DNA from: Ktedonosporobacter rubrisoli
GTDB lineage: Bacteria > Chloroflexota > Ktedonobacteria > Ktedonobacterales > Ktedonobacteraceae
Reading direction: 5' to 3'
Length of the DNA stretch: 64,000 nucleotides
NCBI RefSeq assembly: GCF_004208415.1
Contig: NZ_CP035758.1
Coordinates: 4,526,001 to 4,590,000 of the forward strand
How positions within the stretch are numbered: position 1 is the stretch's first letter; every line of letters begins with the position of its first letter. The notes beneath the pieces were generated by a model, which did no database searches, had not been told where the DNA came from, and was given only the letters and a program-made list of their open reading frames with translations. Below are positions 1 to 8,884 of the stretch, piece after piece. Position numbers and translations under genes: made by a program.

Positions 1-74
1 GCAGAACATAAGTGAGCGCTACGCCTTGTCATAGATACTTTTCCCCTCGATGCAGCTTAGCGGTGTAGAGAAAG

Positions 75-101
75 CTGTACAATCAGCGCTGACTGTACAA
101 T
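75..101. promoter_or_regulatory. paired TGTACA-type repeat upstream of the ABC operon
   Basis: The 9-mer CTGTACAAT occurs at 75-83 and again at 93-101. Each copy contains the self-complementary TGTACA, so the pair is both a direct and an inverted repeat with centres 18 bp apart. It lies about 145 bp upstream of the binding-protein start, in otherwise featureless DNA (1-244). A regulator binding site is possible but nothing else supports it. Confidence 0.25.
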
Positions 102-244
102 ATGGCCTTCCATTTATGACGCGACTTCCATAACTACTCTTCCTTGTTCGCTACTTGCTAGAAGTGTCATCAACATCAGTCAAGGAGAGCTTACAGCACA
201 GCATTAACATTTTAACTATTTTGTAATGCTTGAGGAGGTTTTCT

Positions 245-1918
245 GTGTCTTCCTATTATCGTCGAAGAGGACCTAAATTAGCAGTCCCCTTATTCACGCT
301 TCTGGCCTTATTTACGCTGTTACTTTCTGCTTGTGGAGGAAGCGGTCAATCCTCGACAAACACAGACCAGAAGCATGTTTTGACCATCGCCACCCAATCG
401 ACAAACTTCTCTTTACCTGGCTTCAATCCCTATAGCACGAGTCCTAACTTTGGCATCAACGGCTTCGTCTACGAAACTCTTGAGTTCTGCAACGTTAATG
501 ATGGTAACTATGCTCCTCTGCTGGCTACCGATCATTCCTGGAGTAAGGACCTCACTCAGGTTACATTCCATACGCGCCAGAACGTCAAGTGGAACGATGG
601 CCAGAGCTTCAGTGCTGAGGATGTGGCTTTTACATTTAACGCAATTAAGCAATATCCGGCGGCGGATACGGCCAATGCCTGGTCCTATCTGAAAAGCGTG
701 GAGGCTACCGATGCGAACACTGTGGTGATGACGCTCAAAAAGCCCTATGTTCCCGCGCTCTATTTTATAGCCACCCAGGTAGTAATTATCCCCAAACACG
801 TCTTTGCCAGCGTGGGCGATGTTACCAAGTACAACAATGACAAGGTAGTAGGTACAGGCCCCTTCACACTAAAGCGCTACACCTCTGATCTCATGGTCCT
901 TGACCGCAATCCCGGCTTCTGGCAGGCTGATAAAGTCAAAGTTGATGAGATACGCATGCCCTACTACAACGGAAATGAATCGGCGCAAACGGTGATGCCT
1001 ACGGGCAAGATCGATTGGAGCGGCTATTACGACGAGAACCTGCAGAAATCATTCATCGATAAAGATCCAGCTCACAATCACTACTTTATGGATGCTATCA
1101 ACATGGTTGGTATCTTTGTCGATATCAATGATCCCTTGCTGAGCCAGGTACCTGTGCGCAAGGCTATCAGCGCCGCGCTTGACCGCGAGGGCTTCGCCAA
1201 GCAGGCGGTAGCGGGCTTTGAGCCGCCTGTCGCCCAACATGGCCTGGTGCTGCCTGCCGGTAAGGATTATCTCGATCCGACTTATGCCAATCTCTCTACC
1301 AAGCCTGATCCTGCGCAGGCCGAGAAATATCTGAAGGATGCCGGTTTCACCAAAGGCGCTGATGGCATTTATGCTAAGGATGGCAAGCGCCTCTCCTTCG
1401 AACTTATCTCTGTGGTTGGTTTCTCCGACTGGAACGCTATCGCCCAGATGGCGCAGGCTGAGCTCAAGACTGTGGGCATCGAAATCAAGATCAAGCTTAT
1501 GGCGGAATCGGCCTACCGCACGTTCCGCGCTTCTACGCAGCCACATCAACTGATGCTCAATTCGGTCACTGGCGGCCCCAGCCCGTACTACGTCTACTAC
1601 GGAACGCTTGCTAGCAGCAGCATTCCACCCAATGGACGCAATAGTAGCTTCTGGAAGGATGGGAAAACTGATCAGTTGCTTCAAGAGTTTGCCACTTCGG
1701 ATAACAAGGATCAGCAAAAGCAGGCCATTCAAGAGCTGCAGAAGATCATGGTTGAGCAGGTACCCTTTATTCCTGTGCTCGGCGGGGCCCGCTGGTGCGA
1801 ATATACCAGTACGCGCTTCACCGGCTGGCCTTCGGAGCAGAATCCTTATTCGTCGTGTGCTCCTTACGCTTTCCCAGACAATGAGTACATTATCCTACAC
1901 TTGCAACCAGCCTCTTAA
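245..1918 (+). CDS. ABC transporter substrate-binding lipoprotein, peptide/opine family 5
   Basis: Extracellular receptor of a peptide/oligopeptide-type ABC importer. It has a signal peptide ending in a lipobox (LLSAC, then a Gly/Ser-rich linker), so it should be lipid-anchored at the membrane surface. The rest has family-5 features: FTLKRYTSDL-type beta strands, the ALDREGFAKQ region and a C-terminal IPVLGGARW segment. The start is taken as GTG at 245 because a perfect AGGAGG at 233-238 ends 6 nt before it; the upstream TTG at 230 would place that ribosome binding site inside the gene. This gives 557 residues, usual for the family. It is followed by a stem-loop and then two permease genes. 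The substrate cannot be read from sequence. Confidence 0.9.
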   Translation: MSSYYRRRGPKLAVPLFTLLALFTLLLSACGGSGQSSTNTDQKHVLTIATQSTNFSLPGFNPYSTSPNFGINGFVYETLEFCNVNDGNYAPLLATDHSWSKDLTQVTFHTRQNVKWNDGQSFSAEDVAFTFNAIKQYPAADTANAWSYLKSVEATDANTVVMTLKKPYVPALYFIATQVVIIPKHVFASVGDVTKYNNDKVVGTGPFTLKRYTSDLMVLDRNPGFWQADKVKVDEIRMPYYNGNESAQTVMPTGKIDWSGYYDENLQKSFIDKDPAHNHYFMDAINMVGIFVDINDPLLSQVPVRKAISAALDREGFAKQAVAGFEPPVAQHGLVLPAGKDYLDPTYANLSTKPDPAQAEKYLKDAGFTKGADGIYAKDGKRLSFELISVVGFSDWNAIAQMAQAELKTVGIEIKIKLMAESAYRTFRASTQPHQLMLNSVTGGPSPYYVYYGTLASSSIPPNGRNSSFWKDGKTDQLLQEFATSDNKDQQKQAIQELQKIMVEQVPFIPVLGGARWCEYTSTRFTGWPSEQNPYSSCAPYAFPDNEYIILHLQPAS

Positions 1919-1958
1919 GCCGAGGTTGGCCTCCATAGTAAGGTAAAAAGCTCAAGCA

Positions 1959-1987
1959 GGGGGTTGGCCTGACCGAGGCCGACCCCC
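1959..1987 (+). terminator. strong intercistronic stem-loop between binding protein and permease
   Basis: Two 12-nt arms (1959-1970 and 1976-1987) pair with one mismatch around a 5-nt loop. There is no T-run after it. It sits between the binding-protein stop and the first permease. In many ABC operons such a hairpin protects the upstream mRNA or partly terminates, so that the binding protein is made in excess over the permeases. Confidence 0.6.
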
Positions 1988-2011
1988 ACGCTTCTTTCAG
2001 AGGAGTGGCTT

Positions 2012-3010
2012 ATGCAACATTGGCTACGTCGCATTTTATTCTATCTAGTGGCAATCTGGGCGGCTCTTACCATCAACTTTTTTATGCCGCGCCTGGCTCC
2101 CGGCGATCCTCTTACGATCCTGGTAGCTAACATCCAGGAAAAGGGTGGGCATGTCGGTCCTGCCTATTTGCATGCCTTACAGGCAGAGCTGGGCTATAAC
2201 AATGAGCCGCTGTGGCAACAATATCTCAACTATCTGTGGGAGCTGCTACACGGAAATCTGGGTATTTCGGTGCAGTTCTCTTTTGAGCCGGTGACAAATG
2301 TGATTGCGCGCGGAATTATGTGGACGCTGGGTTTGGGCCTGGCGGCGGTGATAATCAGCTTTGCGCTCGGTTGCATATTGGGAACAATTGCGGCCTGGAG
2401 ACGGGGCAGGTTCTTTGATCTAACGCTCACCACGGGGCTCAATTTTATTGCCGCTATCCCGTACTTCTGGCTGGCTCTGGTCTTGCTCTATGTCTTCGGC
2501 TCTACGCTCCACTGGTTCCCGGTCGTGGGCGGCTACGATTCGCTGGAGGTAGATCCGGGCTGGAGCATGGATTTTATTGCGAGCGTGCTCTACCACGCGG
2601 TTTTGCCGGCCTGCACGATTGTACTTGTCTCGCTGGGTGGCTGGATGCTGACGATGCGAAATACGATGGTCACGACGCTCTCAGAGGATTATGTGCTGCT
2701 TGCTCGCGCTAAGGGCTTGAAGACGGGCCGCGTGATGTTTGCTTACGCCGCACGTAACGCCATTCTTCCCAATATTGCTGGCTTTGCCATTGCCCTGGGC
2801 TTCGTGGTGGGCGGACAATTGCTCACAGAGATGGTCTTTTCTTATCCTGGAATCGGCTATACGCTCTTGCTAGCGGTACAGAACCAGGATTATGCGCTGA
2901 TGCAAGGCATCTTCCTCTACATCTCGCTCGCTATTCTGGCAGCCAACTTTCTTGCCGAGATATTCTATGCCATTCTTGATCCACGCATTCGCCAGGGAAG
3001 GAGTGCCTGA
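2012..3010 (+). CDS. ABC transporter permease, DppB/OppB type
   Basis: Inner-membrane permease of the peptide-type importer. It is 332 residues, with an N-terminal membrane helix, a periplasmic loop (APGDPL region), then the BPD_transp_1 core with five or six hydrophobic helices. The EAA-type loop that contacts the ATPase is visible as EDYVLLARAKGLKTGRVM. The ATG at 2012 follows a GAGGAG-type ribosome binding site. It is 93 bp after the binding protein and 2 bp before the second permease, so the three genes form one operon. No ATP-binding subunit lies in the window on either side, so the ATPases are either left of the window or shared with another system. Confidence 0.92.
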   Translation: MQHWLRRILFYLVAIWAALTINFFMPRLAPGDPLTILVANIQEKGGHVGPAYLHALQAELGYNNEPLWQQYLNYLWELLHGNLGISVQFSFEPVTNVIARGIMWTLGLGLAAVIISFALGCILGTIAAWRRGRFFDLTLTTGLNFIAAIPYFWLALVLLYVFGSTLHWFPVVGGYDSLEVDPGWSMDFIASVLYHAVLPACTIVLVSLGGWMLTMRNTMVTTLSEDYVLLARAKGLKTGRVMFAYAARNAILPNIAGFAIALGFVVGGQLLTEMVFSYPGIGYTLLLAVQNQDYALMQGIFLYISLAILAANFLAEIFYAILDPRIRQGRSA

Positions 3011-3012
3011 TT

Positions 3013-3939
3013 ATGAGTCTTGACGAAGGTTTCCAGCCGGCGAATGAGCTGGCCCAAATCACTCAAGCGCGGCCCGGCCAGGCTTCGTTCGCTACGGTGC
3101 TGCGTTCCATCTGGCAGATTGTCACCATCAATAAGAAAATCGCGATAGGTTGTGCAATCGTGGCTTTCTTTGTGCTGCTGGCAATTGTAGGACCGTTTAT
3201 GCTTCCTTACAATCCAATGGCCCTTTCACAAACAGTGAAGGCCCCGCCCTCGGCCGCTCACTGGCTAGGAACTGCGAATTCGGGCCAGGATGTTTTTTCC
3301 CAATTGCTCTACGGCACGCGCAGTAGCGTCTTCTGGGGCTTTTTGACAGGGCTCTCGGTAATGGTGGTCTCGATCGTAATTGGCCTGGTTGGTGGCTATC
3401 TTGGCGGCATTGTGGATGAGCTTCTGACGCTGCTTACTAACATCTTTCTGCTTATCCCGTCTCTGGCACTGGCGATTATTGCTGTAGCCTATTTCCCCAG
3501 GACGCCGTTGACGATTGCGACGGTGATCATTTCTACGCACTGGTGCTTTAACGCCCGTGTTTTGCGCGCGCAAACGCTGTCTATGCGTAGCCGCGAGTTT
3601 GTGACGGCGGCACGCTCGACAGGAGAATCGATCTGGCGCATTATCTTTTCGGAGATCTTTCCCAATGAGATTGGGATTGTGGCGGCATCCTTTGTGAGCA
3701 CGGTGATTTTCGCGATTCTAGCCTGGGCGGCGCTGGAATTTCTGGGCCTGGGCGATCCCAATTCGGTCAGCTGGGGCAGCATGCTCTACTGGGCCAATCA
3801 GGCGGGGGCGATCTTCGGGGGCGAATGGTGGTGGTTCTTGCCGCCGGGACTGTGCATTGCGCTCTTAGGAGTTGGCTTGACGCTGATTAATATTGGTATT
3901 GATGAGGTGATCGATCCACGCCTGCGCAACGACCAGTAA
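3013..3939 (+). CDS. ABC transporter permease, DppC/OppC type
   Basis: Second permease subunit, 308 residues. It has a cytoplasmic N-terminus, a first membrane helix (IAIGCAIVAFFVLLAIVG), the DppC hallmark HWLGTANSGQDVFSQLLYGTR, and then the BPD_transp_1 core with the EAA loop SREFVTAARSTGESIWRII. It should pair with the DppB-like protein in the membrane. The start at 3013 lies 2 bp after the preceding stop, with AGGAG overlapping the end of that gene, indicating translational coupling. The operon ends here; the next gene is on the opposite strand. Confidence 0.92.
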   Translation: MSLDEGFQPANELAQITQARPGQASFATVLRSIWQIVTINKKIAIGCAIVAFFVLLAIVGPFMLPYNPMALSQTVKAPPSAAHWLGTANSGQDVFSQLLYGTRSSVFWGFLTGLSVMVVSIVIGLVGGYLGGIVDELLTLLTNIFLLIPSLALAIIAVAYFPRTPLTIATVIISTHWCFNARVLRAQTLSMRSREFVTAARSTGESIWRIIFSEIFPNEIGIVAASFVSTVIFAILAWAALEFLGLGDPNSVSWGSMLYWANQAGAIFGGEWWWFLPPGLCIALLGVGLTLINIGIDEVIDPRLRNDQ

Positions 3940-4207
3940 GCTGGCAGAAGGGGCAAGAGGATTGAAGCCATACAATTCGTTCGCCAGTGAGGTAGTGCAT
4001 CTGTGCCCAAGGTTTCTGTTGGCACACGAGAGGCTACGCTCGCTGGCGACGCAGTTCTCTGGCACATACACATAATAGAATGCTTTATATTATGGCTATG
4101 GCGCAATTCCTGGTCTATCGCTTCCCAACGAGATGCAGCAATACCCTACAAAAGATCACTTGCCCTGCCACTGCGCCCAGGCCAACTCTGGCTTTTGCAG
4201 GCACGCT

Positions 4208-4834
4208 TTATTCTTCTAACTGCGGCTCGTCGAAATTAAGGCCACGATAGAGCTCATCCATACTCAGGCAGATGTCTACGCTGCGCAGCTCAACCGCTTG
4301 TTCAGGACCATAGACAACATGCTGCCAGCTGGCCTGATCCTTTTCGCTGCGCCGATACACTTCTACGATGGGGGCAAACTGGTGCACAAGCATAATCTCC
4401 TGGATTGAGTCACAGGCTTTATAGGCCGCCAACTTCTTGCCTCGATCAAAGACTTCTGTACCGGGAGAGAGGACTTCGACGACGATTCTCGGCAATCTTA
4501 TCAGGTTGTTATCAAGCCGCCGATCCGCTACGTCACAGCTCACGGTGGCATCCGGATAGACGTAGTGCTGACGCCCGCTCGCTTTGACCCCAATCAGGAC
4601 TTGCACATCGGAGCCAAAGACGGTACACGGACCAGTGAGAAAATGATCTTCAATAGCATTAGCAACATTTCTGGAGATTCGATTATGTGCAACTGATCCC
4701 CCAGACATGAGCCGGGCTACGCCGCCTACATAATCATATCTGCCATCGAGGGTGCTGCGATCTAGCTGAAGATATTCTTCGACCGACATAGGGCCGCCGG
4801 GCTGCAAAGGTGCGTGAAGCGGATTAATGGCCAT
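4208..4834 (-). CDS. Uma2-family (DUF820) putative endonuclease-like protein
   Basis: A PD-(D/E)XK-fold protein of the Uma2/DUF820 family, which is highly expanded in Cyanobacteria and Chloroflexota; biological roles are largely unknown. Family signatures are seen in order: VEEYLQL, RYDYVGGV, AHNRISRNVANAI, YPDATV, LPRIVVEVLSPGTE and RGKKLAAYKAC. The conserved Asp of the YPD strand and the E-V-L-S segment correspond to the nuclease-fold active site. The ATG at 4834 was chosen because an AGGAAGG lies 6-8 nt upstream, giving 208 residues. The longer frame from 4945 adds a Lys/Asn-rich leader without family similarity. The gene stands alone and converges on the ABC operon. Confidence 0.8.
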   Translation of the reverse strand: MAINPLHAPLQPGGPMSVEEYLQLDRSTLDGRYDYVGGVARLMSGGSVAHNRISRNVANAIEDHFLTGPCTVFGSDVQVLIGVKASGRQHYVYPDATVSCDVADRRLDNNLIRLPRIVVEVLSPGTEVFDRGKKLAAYKACDSIQEIMLVHQFAPIVEVYRRSEKDQASWQHVVYGPEQAVELRSVDICLSMDELYRGLNFDEPQLEE

Positions 4835-5033
4835 GATTTTTTCCTTCCTACATTTCCCTTTTCCATTATTTAAGCTCATGACGCTCTTTTTACAACTGTT
4901 ATTAAGGCTATTTTCGACGATGAGCAGGTAATTGTCAAGCCGCAACTTGATCCATATTCACAGTTAAGGTCAGTCAGCACATGGCCGACCTTCGCTTGCA
5001 TTAAGATCAGTATAAATGTCGCTTGCTTATTGC

Positions 5034-6080
5034 TTATTGTTCTCCGCAAAACTTGCAGCGGCCGCGCCTGCGATAAGCGTAGGCCAGCGTGGCTCCTCCC
5101 AGGGCCAGACCCCAGAGCAGAAAGAAAGGTGCAGGCCAACCTACTCCCCAGTTGTAGGCAGTCCAGCCTTTGGCCAGGATGAGTCTGATCATGATCAGGT
5201 TGAAGGATAAGGCCCCACTGATCAAAGCTATGGAGACGAGCGAGGCTGGGACGATGGCGAGCGCTGGAGGAACTCTTTTGCCTGACACAAAAGGAAACCA
5301 GCGCGGAAAGATTTCTCCCCAGCGTTGAATCAAGCCTAAAGTTAACAGCGCCCCGCCCACACACACTGCGCCCAGGGCAAACTCAACGAGTTCGAGCCCG
5401 GGAATCACGCCCAGGTCAGATGCTTTGATGCCTAGAGGAATGTGTAAGGCCCAGGCCCAGCGCGAAAGGGCATAGGGGAGCGCAAACAGAATAGCGGCAA
5501 TAGTGAACCACTTGCCCCAGTGATGCGCCGAGTATCCCGGCCTGCCGACGTCTGGTGATCGTCCACAGTGTTGGCAAGCCCCACGCAGCCCGCGCTGATA
5601 GGCAAGAGCCGTGGCTATCCAAAGCACGCCACCAAGAAGACAGATGATTTGATTCCATATGGTCCAGGTAATATGGCCAAGATATAAAAAAGCGAGAGCA
5701 TAGGCCATATGCTGAAGTATGCGTAAATCAGGGATCAATACTGCCAGCACTACCCCCATGCCCCACGAGAAAAAGAGCAGGGCCCGTTGCAGAATCTTGC
5801 GGCCCCATCCCTGCGTTATGGCCAGCGCAACTATCACTCCTATTATGCACAAACCCGCAAGGATTGGAGCTCCTACTTCTGGTCTTAAGCCAGCGAAGAG
5901 GGCGTATGGATCGGCCTCAACATCGTTGGTACCGAAAGGAAAGCCTGCTCGATCAAAGGTCCAATAAATGCCGAATATCCCATAGAGCAAGGACCAGAGA
6001 AAGGCGGCAAATCCGACCCACTCTGGCCAGCGTGAAAGCCATGAGAAGAGAGAGAGGTGTCGGCCAGGTGTATCAACCAT
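5034..6080 (-). CDS. polytopic membrane protein with two CxxC motifs
   Basis: Function not recognised. The protein is 348 residues with about nine hydrophobic segments. Two CxxC motifs stand out: CQHCG in an internal loop and CKFCGEQ at the very C-terminus. They could form a zinc-ribbon-like or redox-active pair on one face of the membrane. The ATG at 6080 follows AGGAG by about 10 nt; the upstream frame to 6167 is polar and has no ribosome binding site. The gene is monocistronic in this window and divergent from the 78-residue gene at 6520. Confidence 0.65.
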   Translation of the reverse strand: MVDTPGRHLSLFSWLSRWPEWVGFAAFLWSLLYGIFGIYWTFDRAGFPFGTNDVEADPYALFAGLRPEVGAPILAGLCIIGVIVALAITQGWGRKILQRALLFFSWGMGVVLAVLIPDLRILQHMAYALAFLYLGHITWTIWNQIICLLGGVLWIATALAYQRGLRGACQHCGRSPDVGRPGYSAHHWGKWFTIAAILFALPYALSRWAWALHIPLGIKASDLGVIPGLELVEFALGAVCVGGALLTLGLIQRWGEIFPRWFPFVSGKRVPPALAIVPASLVSIALISGALSFNLIMIRLILAKGWTAYNWGVGWPAPFFLLWGLALGGATLAYAYRRRGRCKFCGEQ

Positions 6081-6519
6081 GCTTTTATATCTCCTTTCTA
6101 ACAATTCTCTTTTCTTCGAGTGAGTATAGCTTTGTCCTGTCATAATAAAATCATGCATTCGTAACAAATATGTCTCAATTTAGTTCTTCTTTATATCCGA
6201 GGAGCAAGTACAGAAATAAGCAATAGCTTGACTTTTTCCTGAACATGAGGGGCTCTATGCTGGTTATTGCTTGACCAAAAGCTAAAACTATGGGTTAGCA
6301 GCGAAACATGCTTACTGTTGCGGATAGATGAGGATGATAGCTAGCCCTTTGCTTCGTCGCATAAATCGCGCTTGCTGCATCACAGCGCAAGCATTGTCGA
6401 AGCCACCTTCGCCGTCCAGAGGAACATCTGATGGCCGGGCATTTGTTGAGATTATTTATACTGAAAACAGGTAGCACTCAGTGCTACACATAACTCTAAA
6501 AAAGGAAGGTAAAACAAAC
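6081..6519. other. intergenic region between divergent genes
   Basis: About 440 bp separates the divergent starts at 6080 and 6520. No conserved RNA, tRNA or convincing consensus promoter was seen. The only clear signal is GGAAGG just before the start at 6520. Confidence 0.5.
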
Positions 6520-6756
6520 ATGGCAACATTTCGTACCGAACAGGCCTGGGGAAATTTGACACAGTGGCATCCAGCTCCCAACCTGAATATCGATTTGACA
6601 GACGGCGATAACAACGAAATCACAGCCGTTTCCTGGCAGCGCGCAGATGGTAGTGAGGGCTCGATCAGTCTCCAAGAGGATCAGACCAGCTTCCTGGGTT
6701 ATTATCGCAAGCCCAACGAGGGGCCAATCGCCTACCGCGGTAGCCGCATCTCCTAG
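6520..6756 (+). CDS. small protein of unknown function, 78 residues
   Basis: Unrecognised soluble protein. The ATG at 6520 is preceded by GGAAGG 9 nt upstream; the reading frame extends back to 6481 but without a ribosome binding site. It is rich in Trp, Asn, Asp and Gly, with no signal peptide or membrane segment and no Cys. The repeated beta-strand-like runs (ITAVSWQRAD, GSISLQED) suggest a small beta-fold. A perfect 12-bp terminator hairpin starts 9 nt after the stop, which supports it as a real, separately transcribed gene. Confidence 0.6.
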   Translation: MATFRTEQAWGNLTQWHPAPNLNIDLTDGDNNEITAVSWQRADGSEGSISLQEDQTSFLGYYRKPNEGPIAYRGSRIS

Positions 6757-6764
6757 CTTCCCGC

Positions 6765-6798
6765 TCCCTGGTGCATCTAGCATACCATGCACCAGGGA
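6765..6798 (+). terminator. perfect 12-bp stem-loop terminator
   Basis: The arms at 6765-6776 and 6787-6798 are exactly complementary around a 10-nt loop and are followed by the T-containing CCTTTATT. It ends transcription of the small gene at 6520-6756 and separates it from the convergent hydrolase. Confidence 0.75.
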
Positions 6799-6867
6799 CA
6801 CCTTTATTATGTATGCTCTCTGTCGGATGAGTGGGTTCTGGCCTCTTCGCGAGAGGCGCAAAATTGC

Positions 6868-7740
6868 CTATGCCTCTTGTAAGAAGCGCCTGATCTCGCG
6901 GGCAATGAGCTCCGGTTTGCCATAATCTTGCGCCGATCCGTGGTTGAGGCCCTCAAGCTCAACGCTCTTAGCATGGGGCAAAACGCTGTTTAAGGTGGTA
7001 ATGCACTCTTTGAATAAAGCATCGCTCTTGCCACCAAAGAGCAAAAGGACTTCCGCGTTGACCTGCCTGTAGTTTTCCAGGGTTCCTTCTGTTTGTCTGA
7101 CGAGTTGGAATTCAAAGTGCATCGTAGGGATAAGCTCTTTGAGAGGAACATTATCGCCTCTGGCTGTCCTGGCTTCTATGCTCAAAAGCATCTCGGCAAA
7201 TGGGACTATAAGAAAGTCTGGGATAAAATTAATTATAGGAGACTGATTACCGTCCCTGGAGACGCTGACGATGGCTCCGGCCGGATTACTCCTGGCCATC
7301 TGCCTCTCATAACGTTGGATGATTTCCTCAAATTCTGCAAGCTTCGACTGCCCCACAAAAAGGACAGGTTCATAGGCAACTATTTTATGGATCGCCGGCA
7401 AGGTGATGGCCGCATGTAGGGCGAAGAGCGCGCCATCTGCCGTCCCAAAGACGTAGTGCGCCCCAGTCTTCTGAAGGAGGGCATCCAGATCTTCATCTTC
7501 TCGCTCTATACAATAGTTGCTGCCAAAAGGTCCGCTCATCCCACGCCCCCGGCGATCAGGAATGTAGACTGTAAAGCTATCTGCCAGGGCGGTACCTAGC
7601 TTCATCAGGTGTTGTGAGGCATTGATACCACCATGCAGCAGAATAAGGCCTGGGCCGCTGCCCATCTGACGATAACCGATTCTGGTTCCATCTTTGGAGA
7701 TAACTGTATCTTTTGTATATGTTTGAATTGCTTTATTCAT
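6868..7740 (-). CDS. alpha/beta hydrolase-fold protein with nucleophile Ser replaced by Ala
   Basis: 290 residues with the alpha/beta hydrolase layout: oxyanion-hole LLHGG, the PDRRGRGMSG loop, a nucleophile elbow, an acid strand (LLLFGGKSDALF) and a C-terminal His (GLNHGSA). The elbow reads GTADGA, so the position that is Ser in GxSxG is Ala101 (codon GCA). The Asp and His candidates remain. As written the protein cannot use the standard serine mechanism; it may be a binding or sensory protein, use another mechanism, or be inactive. It is the last gene of a minus-strand run behind the membrane protein at 7786 (45-bp gap) and the P450 at 8885. Confidence 0.85.
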   Translation of the reverse strand: MNKAIQTYTKDTVISKDGTRIGYRQMGSGPGLILLHGGINASQHLMKLGTALADSFTVYIPDRRGRGMSGPFGSNYCIEREDEDLDALLQKTGAHYVFGTADGALFALHAAITLPAIHKIVAYEPVLFVGQSKLAEFEEIIQRYERQMARSNPAGAIVSVSRDGNQSPIINFIPDFLIVPFAEMLLSIEARTARGDNVPLKELIPTMHFEFQLVRQTEGTLENYRQVNAEVLLLFGGKSDALFKECITTLNSVLPHAKSVELEGLNHGSAQDYGKPELIAREIRRFLQEA

Positions 7741-7785
7741 ATTCTCACCTTTCCTTGCCTGTCCGGCATTCGCTATCCAGTCTAT

Positions 7786-8850
7786 CTATGAATTGTGGGC
7801 CAGGGTTGCAAACGACTGTTGCCCCTCTTTCTGAAGTTGGCGCGCGGCAAACACTAGCAGGATTATCGCGCCCACAGCCAGAATTGCGTTGCTCAGCAGA
7901 TCGAGCATGAGGCTTACGCCCGGCATGAGCACTGGCCAGGGAAAGGAATGCCAGGCATAGGCAAGCAGAGCTCCGGCTGCCAGGGCGAAGCGATGGGCGT
8001 CTGACCAGCCGCGCCGCTGTGACCAGGAGCTCACCAGAACAGCCATACCAGCGCATAAGAGCAGATAGAGTACGATAGCTATCCAGGCTGGCAGGTTCAG
8101 ACCAGCAAGCCAGGGCGAGATGCCGCTTGGATCAACTGCATAGATGAGCAGGAATACAGAAGCGGCAATCAGGGCTACAAGCATTACTAGCCAGGGACTC
8201 GGCGCACGGCCTGCTTGCGTGCGCGCGGTGGGCTTGCGCTGACCCAGCAGGATGCCTATCCCAACAACGACGATGGTTGCGATACCTGTGCCTATAAATT
8301 GGGGAATCGTGGCAATGAAGCGATGGTTGACAACGTTGCCGATATTGATACCGACAATGGCAAGCACAAAGAGCGCTGCCAGGAGAGATAGAGCAAGCTT
8401 GCTCAGCCAGGGCTTTGTACGCTGCTGCTCACCGGCCAGTGTTTCCATGAGTGCGATAGGGGTGCTGATGCTCCAGAAGGTGTGCAGGCCCAGCACGAAG
8501 ATTATCCAGTTCAAACTAAGGCCCAGGGCGGGAATATAGCCGTAGGCGAGGATGTGGAAACCAAAGGCGGAATCCCAGTTCGGATTGAACAGGGTATAGG
8601 TCGTGAAGCCCTCTTCGATTATGCCATAGGCCAGGGCAAAGGCGATAATAGAAGGCCAGCCATAGCTAGCCCGCCTGACGACTTCGCGTATGAGTAGCGC
8701 ACCAGTACCATAGAGCAAGGACATCCCAAGTAAGAGAGGGATAGCTGCAAAGAGAGGAATAGCGGTAATAGCAATATCACCAAGTAGATACTCAGCCACG
8801 AGCGGCGAGAGAAAGTATAGCCCGATGGCCAGCAGCACGCGACGACGCAT
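7786..8850 (-). CDS. polytopic membrane protein, paralogue of the gene at 13538
   Basis: Unrecognised integral membrane protein, 354 residues, with about ten hydrophobic helices. The start was set at ATG 8850 (MRRRVLLAIG), which has AGGAAAAG upstream and matches the N-terminus of the paralogue at 13538-14584. Segments shared with the paralogue include IGLYFLSPLVAEYLLGDI, LIREVVRRA.YGWP, FALAYGIIEE, FVLGLH and YAWHSFPWP. Conserved Glu-Glu and His residues inside membrane helices could be catalytic or proton-handling. It lies 34 bp downstream of a P450 gene and is probably co-transcribed with it. Confidence 0.7.
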   Translation of the reverse strand: MRRRVLLAIGLYFLSPLVAEYLLGDIAITAIPLFAAIPLLLGMSLLYGTGALLIREVVRRASYGWPSIIAFALAYGIIEEGFTTYTLFNPNWDSAFGFHILAYGYIPALGLSLNWIIFVLGLHTFWSISTPIALMETLAGEQQRTKPWLSKLALSLLAALFVLAIVGINIGNVVNHRFIATIPQFIGTGIATIVVVGIGILLGQRKPTARTQAGRAPSPWLVMLVALIAASVFLLIYAVDPSGISPWLAGLNLPAWIAIVLYLLLCAGMAVLVSSWSQRRGWSDAHRFALAAGALLAYAWHSFPWPVLMPGVSLMLDLLSNAILAVGAIILLVFAARQLQKEGQQSFATLAHNS

Positions 8851-8884
8851 AGCTCTTTTCCTTTCGTTTAAGCAGATCCCAGAC

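Noticed and set aside
230..244. TTG at 230 as start of the ABC binding protein
   Set aside because: A perfect AGGAGG at 233-238 is correctly spaced to GTG 245; the earlier TTG would place this ribosome binding site inside the gene.
1049..1732. 227-codon antisense frame inside the binding protein gene
   Set aside because: No ribosome binding site or family pattern; the plus-strand gene accounts for the sequence.
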